This document shows, piece after piece, positions 7,961 through 16,779 of a stretch of DNA of 64,000 nt; the first letter of the stretch is position 1, and each line of letters opens with the position of its first letter. Under the pieces are notes generated by a model. That model was not told the origin of the DNA and did not search any database. It saw nothing but the letters and a program-made list of their open reading frames with translations. The position numbers were made by a program, and so were the translations under genes. Origin of the DNA: Jatrophihabitans sp. (GTDB taxonomy: Bacteria; Actinomycetota; Actinomycetes; Mycobacteriales; Jatrophihabitantaceae); contig DASWNX010000029.1 of assembly GCA_036399055.1 (NCBI GenBank), positions 1 through 64,000 on the forward strand. The letters are read 5' to 3'.

Positions 7961-9445
7961 TCAGCGCTCGGGCGACGGTGGCGGCTCCAACGCCGGGTGG
8001 ACGCCGGTCGGGGTCGCCGCGGCAGGCTCGGGCGCGCCCGCCAGCACGTCGTCTGAGATGGTGAGCCCGGCCAGCAGCCCACCGGCGACGCACAACGCCG
8101 CAGCGATCGACACGGCCTGCTGGTATCCGTGCGACAGCGCCACCGGGTCGGCCAGGGCCGCGGGGGTGATGCCGGCCAGCGCCGGCAGCACCGCGACGGC
8201 CAGCAGCCCGGCGGTCCTGGCCACCGCGTTGTTGACCGCCGAGGCGATGCCGACCTGGCGCTCGGGGGCGGCCGCCAGCACGGTGGCGGTCAGCGGCGCG
8301 ACGGTGCCGGTCAGGCCGAGGGCGAAGACCAGGACGGCGGGCAGCACACCGGTGAGGTAGTCCGAGCCCTCCCCCAGCCGGGACAGCATGGCCAGACCGA
8401 TCCCGGCCACCACCGGGCCGAAGGCCATCGGCCGGCGCGGGCCGATGCGCTGCGCGAGCCGGCCCATCCGGGCCGACAGCGCCAGCATCACCGCGGTCAC
8501 CGGCAGCAGCGAGCTGCCCGCGGCGACCGGCGTGAAACCGGTCACCAGCTGCAATTGCACCGGCAGCAGGAACAGCGCCCCGGCCAGCGCCGCGTAGACC
8601 AGGAAGGTGACCAGGTTGGCCGCGCTGAACTGCCGGGACCTAAACAGCGACAGCGGCATCATCGGATGGCGCCGACGGTGCTCGTTGACTCCGAATGCCA
8701 CCAGCAGCAGCACCCCGGCAGCCGCAGTCACCCCCAGGGACGCCGGCCAGCCGCGCACCGGCCCCTCGGTGAGCGCGTAGACCAAGGCGCCCAGACCGAG
8801 CGCGGCGTATCCGGCGCCGATCAGGTCGAGCTTGCCGCTGGCCTGCTCGTCCCGGGTCTCGGGCACCCACTTGCGGGTGACGATGATGACCGCCACCGCA
8901 AGCGGGAGGTTCAGCAGAAACGCCAGCCGCCACCCCCACGGCGCCATTCCGGCCAACAGCCCGCCGACCACCGGCCCGATGGCGACGGCGACGCCGCCCA
9001 GGCCCGACCACGCCCCGACCGCCGCGGCCCGGTCCTCGCGGCGGAACACCGCCTCCAGGATCGCCAGCGACCCCGGCGTCAGCAACGCCGCCGCGACCCC
9101 CTGCAACCCGCGCATGCCGATCAGCACCTGCGCCGTCGGCGCCGCGGCGCAGCCGGCCGAGGCGATCGCGAACCACAGCACGCCCAGCAGAAAGATCCGA
9201 CGCCTGCCCAACCGGTCGCCGAGGGACCCGCCGAGCAACAGCAGCCCAGAGAGGGTGAGGGTGTAGGCGTTGAGCGTCCACTGCAGGCTGGTCAAACCGG
9301 CGTCGAGGTCGGCGCCGATCCGGGGCAGCGCCACGTTGACCACGGTCGCGTCCAGAGCGGCCATCCCGCTGCCCAGCACGGTGGCCGCCAGCACCCACCG
9401 GCCGGCGCTGGACTTCAGCGTCAGCTGGCTGTCCGGCGCGGTCAC
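7961..9445 (-). CDS. MFS drug exporter, DHA2 (14-helix) type
   Basis: A 494-aa inner membrane proton-coupled exporter of the EmrB/QacA family. The N-terminal motif GMAALDATVVNVALP is the hallmark of DHA2 members. GDRLGRRR is the helix 2-3 loop motif, and LGGVAVAIGPVVGG the antiporter motif C. The start is a GTG with a weak ribosome binding site, so it is less certain than the frame. Tail-to-tail with the GAF-ANTAR gene (19 bp). A strong hairpin at 9513-9544 separates it from the upstream esterase gene on the same strand. The substrate is unknown. Confidence 0.9.
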   Translation of the reverse strand: MTAPDSQLTLKSSAGRWVLAATVLGSGMAALDATVVNVALPRIGADLDAGLTSLQWTLNAYTLTLSGLLLLGGSLGDRLGRRRIFLLGVLWFAIASAGCAAAPTAQVLIGMRGLQGVAAALLTPGSLAILEAVFRREDRAAAVGAWSGLGGVAVAIGPVVGGLLAGMAPWGWRLAFLLNLPLAVAVIIVTRKWVPETRDEQASGKLDLIGAGYAALGLGALVYALTEGPVRGWPASLGVTAAAGVLLLVAFGVNEHRRRHPMMPLSLFRSRQFSAANLVTFLVYAALAGALFLLPVQLQLVTGFTPVAAGSSLLPVTAVMLALSARMGRLAQRIGPRRPMAFGPVVAGIGLAMLSRLGEGSDYLTGVLPAVLVFALGLTGTVAPLTATVLAAAPERQVGIASAVNNAVARTAGLLAVAVLPALAGITPAALADPVALSHGYQQAVSIAAALCVAGGLLAGLTISDDVLAGAPEPAAATPTGVHPALEPPPSPER

Positions 9446-9512
9446 CGCAGCGGGCCAGGAGACGGACCGGCCGAGGGCTTCGCGGGCACTGCGTTCCTCC
9501 TACGACACTGCG

Positions 9513-9544
9513 CTGGGCCGCGGGGGCGCCCGCGCTCGGCCCAG
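9513..9544 (-). terminator. hairpin between the esterase and MFS genes
   Basis: CTGGGCCG at 9513-9520 and CGGCCCAG at 9537-9544 are perfect inverted repeats around a 16-nt GC-rich loop. It lies about 95 bp downstream of the esterase stop codon and upstream of the MFS start. There is no U-tract, which is common for actinobacterial terminators. Folding was judged by eye. Confidence 0.45.
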
Positions 9545-9638
9545 TCTGGCATCAACGCCCAGGTGCCGGACCAGCTCGGGCGGGCCGTGAGTGCTCAGCG
9601 GCGCCGGCGGAGCTCCGGTTGCTCGCGGGTCGGCGCGC

Positions 9639-10874
9639 TCAGCACTGACCGTCGGCGATCACCCAGTAGTCGGCGCCGGTCTGGCGCAGGGTGTGGGTGA
9701 TGTAGGTGTTCCACAGGCCCATGTCCTGGTTCGAGCCGTTGGCATAGGCCTTGCCGCTGAGCTGGTGCGCGCGTCCGGCGCTCGTGTGAGCGTAGTTGCT
9801 GGCCGTCACGCAGGGTCCGGTCGGAGTCGGGGTGGGCGTCGGCGCCGTCGAGGTCGGTGTGGGCGACCCCGTCCCGATCAGGCCCCAGAACTGCGCGGTG
9901 TGATACGAGGAGCAGATGTAGTCGAGGAAGTAGGCCCCGGTCGATCCGCACTGATCGGGGCCGGCCCCCGGGTCCACGGCCGTGCCGTGCCCCATCCCGG
10001 CGATCGAGAACAGCGCGACCTGCGCGGTCCCGGCGCCGTCCCGGTAGATCGTCTCGGTGGCGCCGCCACCCAGCGTCAGGGTCTGCGAGGGTGTCTGGCT
10101 CAGTCCGTGCACGGCCGTCCACTGGTCCCTGAGCTCGGCGCCGTTCACCGGGTAGACGGTGTAGTCGGCGCTGCCCTGCCAGATGGCGATCCGGGGATAG
10201 CGGCCGGTGTAGCCGGGATAGGAGTTCTTGACCTTGGCCGCCCACTGCGACGGCGTCAGGTTCTGGTTGTTCCGCTGGCAGCTGGTGGCCTGCGTCAAAG
10301 TGGTGGCGCACTGGGTGGGCAGCCCCGAGTCGGTGGCGCCGGCCGCGAAGACGTCCGGGTAGTCGGCCAACAGGTTGGCAGTCATCGCGCCACCGGCGGA
10401 CAGCCCGGTCACGAAGACCCGCGCGGGGTCGATGCTCAGGTGCGACTTCTGGTGATCGACCATCGACTTCACCGAAGCAGCCTCACCGACTCCGCGGCTG
10501 TCCTCGGCGGGGGTGTACCAGTTGAAGCACAGCGAGCTGTGGTTCGCACTGGACTGCTGGGCGAACACCACCGCGAAGTGGTGCCGGTCGGCCAGTTCGG
10601 CCCAGCCTGAATGGGTGAAGTAGTCATGGGCGGTCTGCGTGCAGCCGTGCAGCGCCACTACCAGGGCAGCTCCGGCGGGCAGGTTCGCCGGCGTGTAGGT
10701 GTACATCGCCAGCGCCCCGGGATTCGAGCCGAACGAGCTGACCTGCACCAGGGGGCCGGCGGCCGCCGCGGCCGGTCTCGCGGTGCGAAGCGCGGTCACC
10801 GCCAGCAGGGCCGACAGCAGCACCGCGAGCAGGGCGGCGGCCCCATGGGCGAGGGTCACGCGGGATCCAGGCAT
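9639..10874 (-). CDS. secreted PHB-depolymerase-family esterase
   Basis: A 411-aa exported protein. A signal peptide (basic start, hydrophobic 10-30, cleavage near TARPAAAAA) precedes an esterase/PHB depolymerase-type alpha/beta domain with LHGCTQTA (oxyanion region), lipase box GLSAGG and likely catalytic His in GMGHGTAVDPG. A Thr/Pro linker of about 18 residues joins a small C-terminal domain with a terminal Cys, perhaps a substrate-binding module. The ATG has AAAGGA upstream. It lies 45 bp after the catabolic operon, which suggests it supplies that operon's substrate. Other polyester or feruloyl esters are possible. Confidence 0.85.
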   Translation of the reverse strand: MPGSRVTLAHGAAALLAVLLSALLAVTALRTARPAAAAAGPLVQVSSFGSNPGALAMYTYTPANLPAGAALVVALHGCTQTAHDYFTHSGWAELADRHHFAVVFAQQSSANHSSLCFNWYTPAEDSRGVGEAASVKSMVDHQKSHLSIDPARVFVTGLSAGGAMTANLLADYPDVFAAGATDSGLPTQCATTLTQATSCQRNNQNLTPSQWAAKVKNSYPGYTGRYPRIAIWQGSADYTVYPVNGAELRDQWTAVHGLSQTPSQTLTLGGGATETIYRDGAGTAQVALFSIAGMGHGTAVDPGAGPDQCGSTGAYFLDYICSSYHTAQFWGLIGTGSPTPTSTAPTPTPTPTGPCVTASNYAHTSAGRAHQLSGKAYANGSNQDMGLWNTYITHTLRQTGADYWVIADGQC

Positions 10875-10919
10875 GAGCGGCGGTCCTTTCCGATCGACCG
10901 AGAGGCCTCGGTCGAGTTG

Positions 10920-11852
10920 TCAGCCGGCTTGAGGGATCCCAGGCCTGGTGGAGTCGAACTGCTCGGCGACGCTGTCGCTGACCGCGGCGGCGCCGAGCTC
11001 GCCGAGCGTGACCGTGTAGTGATTCACCCCGTCGACCTCCCGGACGGCGAGCTGGGGGTAGCGCGAGCGCCAGTGCTCCAGGCCCTGCCGGGGGTACAGC
11101 CCGCCCGGCTCGTCGAACAGTCCTCGTGGCGCCCGCAGAAAGGTCACAGCGGTTCTCAGCCGCGGCCAGGCCAGGTCCACCGGGCCGTCGGCGAACAGCT
11201 CGGCGTGATCGGCGGTCATCGCCTCGACCCGGCAACCACTGCGCCACGGTGGGCCGTCGGGGTCAAGGTCATAGTCCACGTAGTCGCGCACCGTGGCCGA
11301 GAATCCCTCGCCGAACGCTGGATGCTCGCGCCAGAAGTCCCGGTAGGCGGCCCGGTCGGCGAAGGTCATCGACAGCCGGTCAGCCGCCGGGCCCAGACCC
11401 GCCACGGCGGCTTGCAGGGTCCAGCCCTCGGGCAGCACCAGCGGCACCCCGCCGTCGACCAGCACCAGCGAGGCGACCAGCTCGGGGCGGCGCGCCGCCA
11501 GCGTCACCGCCACGAAGGCGCCCATGGAATGTCCGGTGACGACTGCCTGGCTGCCCGGCGCGAGCTCGTCCAGAACCGCGGCCAGGTCTTCGGCGTGTTG
11601 GGCCATCCCCCACGGGCCCGGCAGGCCGGAGCTGCGGCCCCGGCCGCGCAGATCGGGGGCCAGCACCAGGGTGCCCGGCGCCTCGGTGAGCCGGCGCGCG
11701 ACCAGCGGCCAGGCCAGATGCGAGGCGGTGATGCCGTGCACCGCCAGCACCACCCGCTCAGGCACGCCGTCGGCGAGGCTCTGGCTACGCCAGGAGCCGA
11801 CCCGCAAGGTCCCGCCGCGGACGGCCACATCGTGAAGCCGGTAGCCGGTCAC
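10920..11852 (-). CDS. alpha/beta hydrolase
   Basis: A 310-aa cytoplasmic hydrolase with VLAVHGITASHLAW (oxyanion region), nucleophile elbow GHSMGAF and a C-terminal VNHYTVTLGE carrying the likely catalytic His. No signal peptide is seen. The GTG start overlaps the 3-hydroxybutyrate dehydrogenase stop by 4 nt, so it is translationally coupled. In this context a plausible job is to cleave imported 3-hydroxybutyrate oligomers or a related ester, but the family is broad and the substrate is an inference. Confidence 0.82.
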   Translation of the reverse strand: MTGYRLHDVAVRGGTLRVGSWRSQSLADGVPERVVLAVHGITASHLAWPLVARRLTEAPGTLVLAPDLRGRGRSSGLPGPWGMAQHAEDLAAVLDELAPGSQAVVTGHSMGAFVAVTLAARRPELVASLVLVDGGVPLVLPEGWTLQAAVAGLGPAADRLSMTFADRAAYRDFWREHPAFGEGFSATVRDYVDYDLDPDGPPWRSGCRVEAMTADHAELFADGPVDLAWPRLRTAVTFLRAPRGLFDEPGGLYPRQGLEHWRSRYPQLAVREVDGVNHYTVTLGELGAAAVSDSVAEQFDSTRPGIPQAG

Positions 11853-12610
11853 CGGGCAGTCCAGCCACCGTCGAGGGTGAAACTGGACCCGTTGGCCAGT
11901 CCCGCCTTGTCGGAGCAGAGCCAGCGAACCAGGTCGGCGACCTCCTCGGGCTCAGCGAGCCGCTTCACCGCGGTCTCGGCCAGGAACACCCGTTCGACGA
12001 CCTCCTGCTCGCTGATTCCGTGGATGCGCGCCTGATCGGCGATCTGGTCGTCTACCAGGGGCGTTCGCACGTAGCCGGGACTCACGCAGGTGCTCGTCAC
12101 CCCGCGACCGCCGGCTTCCAGGGCGATCACCTTGGACAGCCCTTCCAAGCCGTGCTTGGCAGCGACATAAGCGGCCTTGAAGGGCGAGGCGCGCAGCCCG
12201 TGCACCGAGGTGATGTTGACGATCCGGCCGAAGCCGGCGGCGTACATCCACGGCAGGACGGCACGGGCCAACAGGAACGGCGCCTCCAGCATCAGGGCCA
12301 TGATCAGCCGGAACTTCTCGGGCGGAAAGTGCTCGACCGGCGCGACGTGCTGGACGCCGGCGTTGTTGACCAGGATGTGGTAATCCAGGCTGAGCCCTTC
12401 CAGCGACGCCGTGTCGCTGAGGTCGACGCCCCAGGCATGACCGCCGATCTCATCGGCTATCCGGCCGGCCGCGTGGACGTCGATGTCGGCCACCGTGACC
12501 GTCGCGCCGGCCGCCGCCAGGGCGCGGGCCGTGGCCGCTCCGATCCCGCTGCCGCCTCCGGTCACCAGGGCACGTCGCTCCGCGAGCATCGCGTCAGCTC
12601 CCATCCTCAC
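11849..12610 (-). CDS. bdhA: 3-hydroxybutyrate dehydrogenase (SDR)
   Basis: About 250 aa, classical short-chain dehydrogenase converting 3-hydroxybutyrate to acetoacetate with NAD. Seen: TGGGSGIG cofactor loop, LVNNAGVQHVAPVE, catalytic Ser in NITSVHGLRASPFK, YVAAKHG (YxxxK), VSPGYVRTPLV and the end LDGGWTAR. The HGLRASPFKAAYVAAKHG block is characteristic of 3-hydroxybutyrate dehydrogenases. Possible starts are GTG 12610, ATG 12604 and ATG 12589; the last has GGGAG at good spacing. The gene is embedded in a chain of 4-nt overlaps. Confidence in the SDR family is very high, and in the substrate good. Confidence 0.88.
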   Translation of the reverse strand: MRMGADAMLAERRALVTGGGSGIGAATARALAAAGATVTVADIDVHAAGRIADEIGGHAWGVDLSDTASLEGLSLDYHILVNNAGVQHVAPVEHFPPEKFRLIMALMLEAPFLLARAVLPWMYAAGFGRIVNITSVHGLRASPFKAAYVAAKHGLEGLSKVIALEAGGRGVTSTCVSPGYVRTPLVDDQIADQARIHGISEQEVVERVFLAETAVKRLAEPEEVADLVRWLCSDKAGLANGSSFTLDGGWTAR

Positions 12611-13245
12611 GTCACCTCACCCGTGTCGCTGTCCAGGACCCGGGCGCCGAGTGCTCGCTGGATCAAGGCCATCACCTCGTCGAACACCGGCTCAGGCAGG
12701 GAGTCGTTGCTGTCATCCCAGAGCACCCAGCGCATGCCGATCAGCTCGCCGATGCCCATCAACGCCCACGCGGCCACGGTGGTGTCGAGGTCGGTGATCT
12801 CGCCGTTGCTCTTGGCCTTGTCCAGGCCGTCGACGTAGCCCTCGACGATGCGGGTGTAATGCAGGCGCAGCGCGGCCGGCGACACGAACTCGGCCTGCCG
12901 GATGATCCGGTACAGCGCCGGGTGCTCGGCGGTGAAGCGGAAGAAGGCGTGAAAACCGAGTCGTTCGGACTCGATACGGTTGACGCCACCGGCCGAAGCC
13001 TCGCTCATGGCGTGGCGCACCCGGCGGTTGAGGTCTTGGACCAGCTCGTCGAAGATCTGCTGTTTGCTCTGAAAATAGAGGTAGAACGTCCCCTGGGCGA
13101 CACCAGCGGCCTCGGTGAGCTTGACGATGGAGGCATCGTGGTAGCCGAGTTCGGCGAACACTTTCTCGGCCGCCTCGATGAGCTTGGCCCGGGTTCGGTT
13201 GCCCCGCTCGGTACGGGTCGACTCACCCTTCGCGCGCTCGCTCAT
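12607..13245 (-). CDS. TetR-family transcriptional regulator
   Basis: A 212-aa regulator. Residues ~17-65 form the helix-turn-helix domain (AKLIEAAEKVFAELGYHDAS, then VAQGTFYLYFQSKQQIFDEL). The C-terminal domain is the ligand-sensing half. It sits inside the operon, overlapping both the acyl-CoA ligase and the dehydrogenase by 4 nt, so it is probably a local repressor responding to an acyl-CoA or a pathway intermediate. No operator was identified. Confidence 0.92.
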   Translation of the reverse strand: MSERAKGESTRTERGNRTRAKLIEAAEKVFAELGYHDASIVKLTEAAGVAQGTFYLYFQSKQQIFDELVQDLNRRVRHAMSEASAGGVNRIESERLGFHAFFRFTAEHPALYRIIRQAEFVSPAALRLHYTRIVEGYVDGLDKAKSNGEITDLDTTVAAWALMGIGELIGMRWVLWDDSNDSLPEPVFDEVMALIQRALGARVLDSDTGEVT

Positions 13246-14762
13246 CGGGGCGCCTCCTGCCGCTCGCGCAAGGTTCGGCGAAGCACCTTGCCCACCGCCG
13301 ACCGCGGCAGCTCGTCGACGAACACCACCTCGTGCGGCGCCTTGTAACCGGCAAGCCGGGCTCGGCAGTGGGCCTGCAGCTCCTCGGCGTCGGTGTGGCT
13401 GCCCGGCCGCATCACCACATAGGCCAGGCCGACCTCGCCCCAGCGGCTGTCGGACCGGCCGACCACGGCGGCGTCGGCGACGGCCCGGTGCTCGAACAGC
13501 ACGCTCTCGACCTCGATCGGCGAGACGTTCTCACCGCCGGTGATGTAGATGTCGTCGACCCGGTCCAGAATGCGGAAATAGCCGTCACCGGCACGGTGAA
13601 CCAGGTCGCCGGTGTGCAGCCAGCCACCACGCAGGACGAACGCGGTGGCCTCCGGATCGCGCCAGTAACCGCTGAACACGTTCGGCCCCCGGACCAGCAG
13701 CTCGCCTTCGGCGGGGCCCTCCAACAACTCTCCGGACACCGGGTCGGCCACGGCCACCTCGACATGCGGGTACGGCGTGCCGGCCCATCCCAGCCGTTGC
13801 CCGGCGTCTTCGGGCATCAGACACAAGACGTTCGGTGAAGCCTCGGTCAGACCGTAGCCCTGCGCGAGCCGGACGTCGCGCGCCAGCCAGGTGCGCAGCA
13901 ACGGCTCGGGCATCGGCGCGCCGCCCACCACGGCATAGCGCAGGCTCGACAGGTCCGCCTCGGCGAACTGCGGATGCTGTGCCAGGAACAAGTAATTGGC
14001 CGGCACCCCCATCATGGTGGTGATCCGCTTCTCCCGGATCAGGCGCAACACCCGGCCGGCGTCGAAGGTCCGCTCGAGCACCACGCAGGCGCCGGTCCAC
14101 CAGGCCAGCAACGCCTGGATCGTCCAGCCGCCGACGTGATATTGCGGCAGCACCGAGAGCACCACGTCGTGCCTGCTCAACTCCAGGGTGCGTGAGAGTG
14201 ACAGGCTGGTCCAGAAGCAGTTGGCGTGGCTGAGCACCGCGCCGCGCGGGCTGCGCATGGTGCCGGAGGTGTAGATCATCAGGAGCGGGTCGTCGTCGGC
14301 CACCGGCCGGGCCGGGACGGGCGGGCGCACCGACGGCAGCTCGCTCTCGATGCCGGCCGCCCCCAGCCTGCTGGTGGCCACCGGCGTGCGCAGTTGGGCA
14401 AGCGCGGCCCGCGCGGTGACCTCGAACTCCTCTTCGACGCACAGCAGGGCCGGCTCGGCGTCGGCGAGTTGAGAGGCCAGCTCGGACGGGGCCAGCCGCC
14501 AGGACAGCGGAACCAGCACCAGGCCGGCATGGGCGCAGGCGAAGAAGAGCACCACCTGATCGGCGCTGTTGCCGGTCAGGGTGGCGATCCGGTCCCCCGG
14601 CCGATGACCGGAAGCCAGCAGCCGCTCGGCCAGCACGACGCTGCGATCATCGAGTTCGCGGTAGCTCAGCGCCACCCCCCGGTCATCGACTGCGACAGCG
14701 GAGCTGTCGGCCCTGGCCCGGTCACGCGTCCATCGCCCCACGGTGTGCAGTCCGGCGGTCAC
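13242..14762 (-). CDS. acyl-CoA synthetase (AMP-forming)
   Basis: A 506-aa ANL-superfamily ligase that activates a carboxylic acid via acyl-AMP to acyl-CoA. The P-loop is MIYTSGTMRSPRGAV, followed by YGLTEASPN, HTGDLVHRAGDGYF, the hinge DRVDDIYITGGENVSP and catalytic Lys in PRSAVGKVLRR. All core motifs are present and length is typical. It sits between the TetR gene and livM with 4-nt overlaps at both ends. In the operon's context it could activate acetoacetate, 3-hydroxybutyrate or a medium-chain acid. Specificity cannot be read from the sequence. Confidence 0.9.
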   Translation of the reverse strand: MTAGLHTVGRWTRDRARADSSAVAVDDRGVALSYRELDDRSVVLAERLLASGHRPGDRIATLTGNSADQVVLFFACAHAGLVLVPLSWRLAPSELASQLADAEPALLCVEEEFEVTARAALAQLRTPVATSRLGAAGIESELPSVRPPVPARPVADDDPLLMIYTSGTMRSPRGAVLSHANCFWTSLSLSRTLELSRHDVVLSVLPQYHVGGWTIQALLAWWTGACVVLERTFDAGRVLRLIREKRITTMMGVPANYLFLAQHPQFAEADLSSLRYAVVGGAPMPEPLLRTWLARDVRLAQGYGLTEASPNVLCLMPEDAGQRLGWAGTPYPHVEVAVADPVSGELLEGPAEGELLVRGPNVFSGYWRDPEATAFVLRGGWLHTGDLVHRAGDGYFRILDRVDDIYITGGENVSPIEVESVLFEHRAVADAAVVGRSDSRWGEVGLAYVVMRPGSHTDAEELQAHCRARLAGYKAPHEVVFVDELPRSAVGKVLRRTLRERQEAPR

Positions 14763-15889
14763 TGCGCTTCCTCCCGGGAGAGCTCGCTGAGCAGCACCGC
14801 GTCCGAGCGGCCGGTCAGCCGGGTCAGGACGCCGGTCAGGCCACCGGGCAGGAACAGCACCACCACGATGAACAGCGCGCCGAGCAGGAAGGTGGGCTGG
14901 GAAAGCGGAACCTGCAGCAGGGACGGCAGCGTCGCGACGTTCTCTGACGCTGCCAGCACGCCGAGGCGTTGGTCGAGCAGGGTGTAGGTCACACCGCCCA
15001 GCATGGCCCCCCAGCGACTGCCCAGCCCGCCGACGACCACCATCACTAGCAGGGTCAGCGTGAAGCTCGAGGTGGTGACCTGCGGGCTGGCGCCGCCTTG
15101 CACCAGCAGGTAGACGATTCCGAGCAAGGTCGCCAGGACTCCGGCGGCGGTGAACGAGATCAGCCGCACCAGGTAGGGCTGGATGCCCAGCACCCGCACA
15201 CGCAGCTCGTTCTCCCGCACGGCCATCATCAGGTGACCGGCCCGCGAGGCGACGATCCAGCCGACCGCGGCCAGCACCAGAGCGGCCACGGCCAGGGACA
15301 GCCAGTACAGGTTCTGGGTGTTGTCCACCCCGACCAGGAAGTCAGGAAGCCGGGCCGAGACCAGGCCGAGGCCTTCCTCGCCCCCGGTGAGGCCGCCCAC
15401 GTTGCGCAGCACCAGCACCGAGCCGGCCTGCGCGAAGGCCAGAGTGACCATCGCGAAGGCGATGCCGTTGACCCGCAGGCTGATCAGGCCGACCGCCAAC
15501 GCGGCCGCCGCTCCGATCAGCAGGGTCACCAGCGCGGCTGCCAGGATCGGCAGCCGGCCGTGCTCGAGCAGCAGCGCGAAGACGTAGCAGCCGAGCGCGA
15601 AGTACAGGGCATGACCGAACGAGAGCATGCCGGTCACCGCGAACACCAGGTTGTAGGTGACGGCCAGCGCGCCGATCAGCAGGCAGACCGCCAGCAGCTG
15701 CAGGGATCCCGCCGTCCAGGTCGGGCCGGGAAGCACCCCCGGCGCCGACAGCTGCAGCTGGGGCAGCAGCACGGCCAGGACCGCCAGCGCCAGCAGGGCC
15801 AGCGGCCGCAGCAGCCGTCGGGCCCGGCCGCCGGCGGTTGTGGTCTTCGCGCGCTCCGGGGCTCGCACCGGATGGTCGGTCGCGGTCAC
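14759..15889 (-). CDS. livM: LIV-type ABC transporter permease (LivM)
   Basis: A 376-aa inner membrane permease of the branched-chain amino acid/HAAT transporter class, with about ten hydrophobic segments. Recognisable blocks include YNLVFAVTGMLSFGHALYFALG and LVMVVVGGLGSRWGAMLG, both typical of LivM. The C-terminal tail (about 30 residues) is hydrophilic. Pairs with LivH and the LivG/LivF ATPases in the same operon; 4-nt overlaps at both ends. LIV systems transport amino acids, but also urea, amides and small carboxylates. Confidence 0.92.
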   Translation of the reverse strand: MTATDHPVRAPERAKTTTAGGRARRLLRPLALLALAVLAVLLPQLQLSAPGVLPGPTWTAGSLQLLAVCLLIGALAVTYNLVFAVTGMLSFGHALYFALGCYVFALLLEHGRLPILAAALVTLLIGAAAALAVGLISLRVNGIAFAMVTLAFAQAGSVLVLRNVGGLTGGEEGLGLVSARLPDFLVGVDNTQNLYWLSLAVAALVLAAVGWIVASRAGHLMMAVRENELRVRVLGIQPYLVRLISFTAAGVLATLLGIVYLLVQGGASPQVTTSSFTLTLLVMVVVGGLGSRWGAMLGGVTYTLLDQRLGVLAASENVATLPSLLQVPLSQPTFLLGALFIVVVLFLPGGLTGVLTRLTGRSDAVLLSELSREEAQ

Positions 15890-16779
15890 GCCAGCCTCAC
15901 CTGCCGTCCGATGAAGCCACCCGGACGGACCAGCAGCACCACGGCCAGCGCCGCGACCACGGTGAGGTCGCCGACGCCGCTGGTGGTGTAGTAGTTGGCG
16001 AACTGCTGCAGCAGAGCCACTCCGGCCGCCGCGACCGCCGAGCCGGTCACCGAGCCGAGGCCGCCGATGACCACCACGATGAAGGCGAAGATCAGCAGCG
16101 AGTCACCCATGGTCGGGCTGACCGTGCTGTTGTAGAGCGCTGTCAGCACCCCGCCGAACCCGGCCAGCGCGCCGCCCAGGGTGAACACCGCCGTGAAGGT
16201 CCGGCGGACGTCGATGCCCAGCGCCGAGACCATCGACCGGTTCTCGACGCCGGCTCGGATGATCAAGCCGTACCGGGTCTTGTCAAGCAGCAACCGCAGA
16301 CCCAGCAACACCGCCGCCGCGGCCAGGATGCAGACGAAGCGCAGGTTCGGGATGGCGGCGCCGAAGACCGAGGTGGTCTGCGCCATCCAGGCAGGTGAGG
16401 GGAACGGCCGGGCGTCAGCGCCCCAGACGCCGGTCACCAGCGCCACCGTCGCCAGTCCGAGACCGACGGTCACCAGCACCTGCTCGATCTCACGTTGATA
16501 CAGCCGCCTGATCAGCAGCAGCTCGACCAGCAGCGCCAGAACCGCCCCCGACACCGCGCCGACCAGCAGCGCCAGTGCGAACACCGGCCACGAGCGCGAG
16601 TGCGCGCCGGTGTGCATCGCGGCCTCGTAGCCGAGATAGCCCCCGACGCTCAGAAAGGCCCCGTGCGCGAAGTTGAGCACGCGCATCACGCCGTAGATCA
16701 GCGACAGCCCGGAGGCGACCAGGAAGTACAGCGCCCCCAGTCCCAGGCCGGTGACCGCCAGCAGGACCACGGTGCTCAC
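15886..16779 (-). CDS. livH: LIV-type ABC transporter permease (LivH)
   Basis: A 297-aa membrane permease. The N-terminal block ALYFLVASGLSLIYGVMRVLNFAHGA is the LivH hallmark (seen at 16690-16750), and FAFIVVVIGGLGSVTGS is the cytoplasmic coupling loop that contacts the ATPases. Eight or so hydrophobic segments are visible. It is encoded between livF and livM with 4-nt overlaps. LivH and LivM form the channel of one importer, fed by the lipoprotein encoded at the start of the operon. Confidence 0.92.
   Translation of the reverse strand: MSTVVLLAVTGLGLGALYFLVASGLSLIYGVMRVLNFAHGAFLSVGGYLGYEAAMHTGAHSRSWPVFALALLVGAVSGAVLALLVELLLIRRLYQREIEQVLVTVGLGLATVALVTGVWGADARPFPSPAWMAQTTSVFGAAIPNLRFVCILAAAAVLLGLRLLLDKTRYGLIIRAGVENRSMVSALGIDVRRTFTAVFTLGGALAGFGGVLTALYNSTVSPTMGDSLLIFAFIVVVIGGLGSVTGSAVAAAGVALLQQFANYYTTSGVGDLTVVAALAVVLLVRPGGFIGRQVRLA

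Noticed and set aside
8129..9700. Long open frame on the + strand opposite the MFS gene
   Set aside because: Its product is low-complexity Arg/Gly/Gln/His without any domain. It mirrors the codon pattern of the clear MFS gene on the other strand, as is usual in high-GC DNA.
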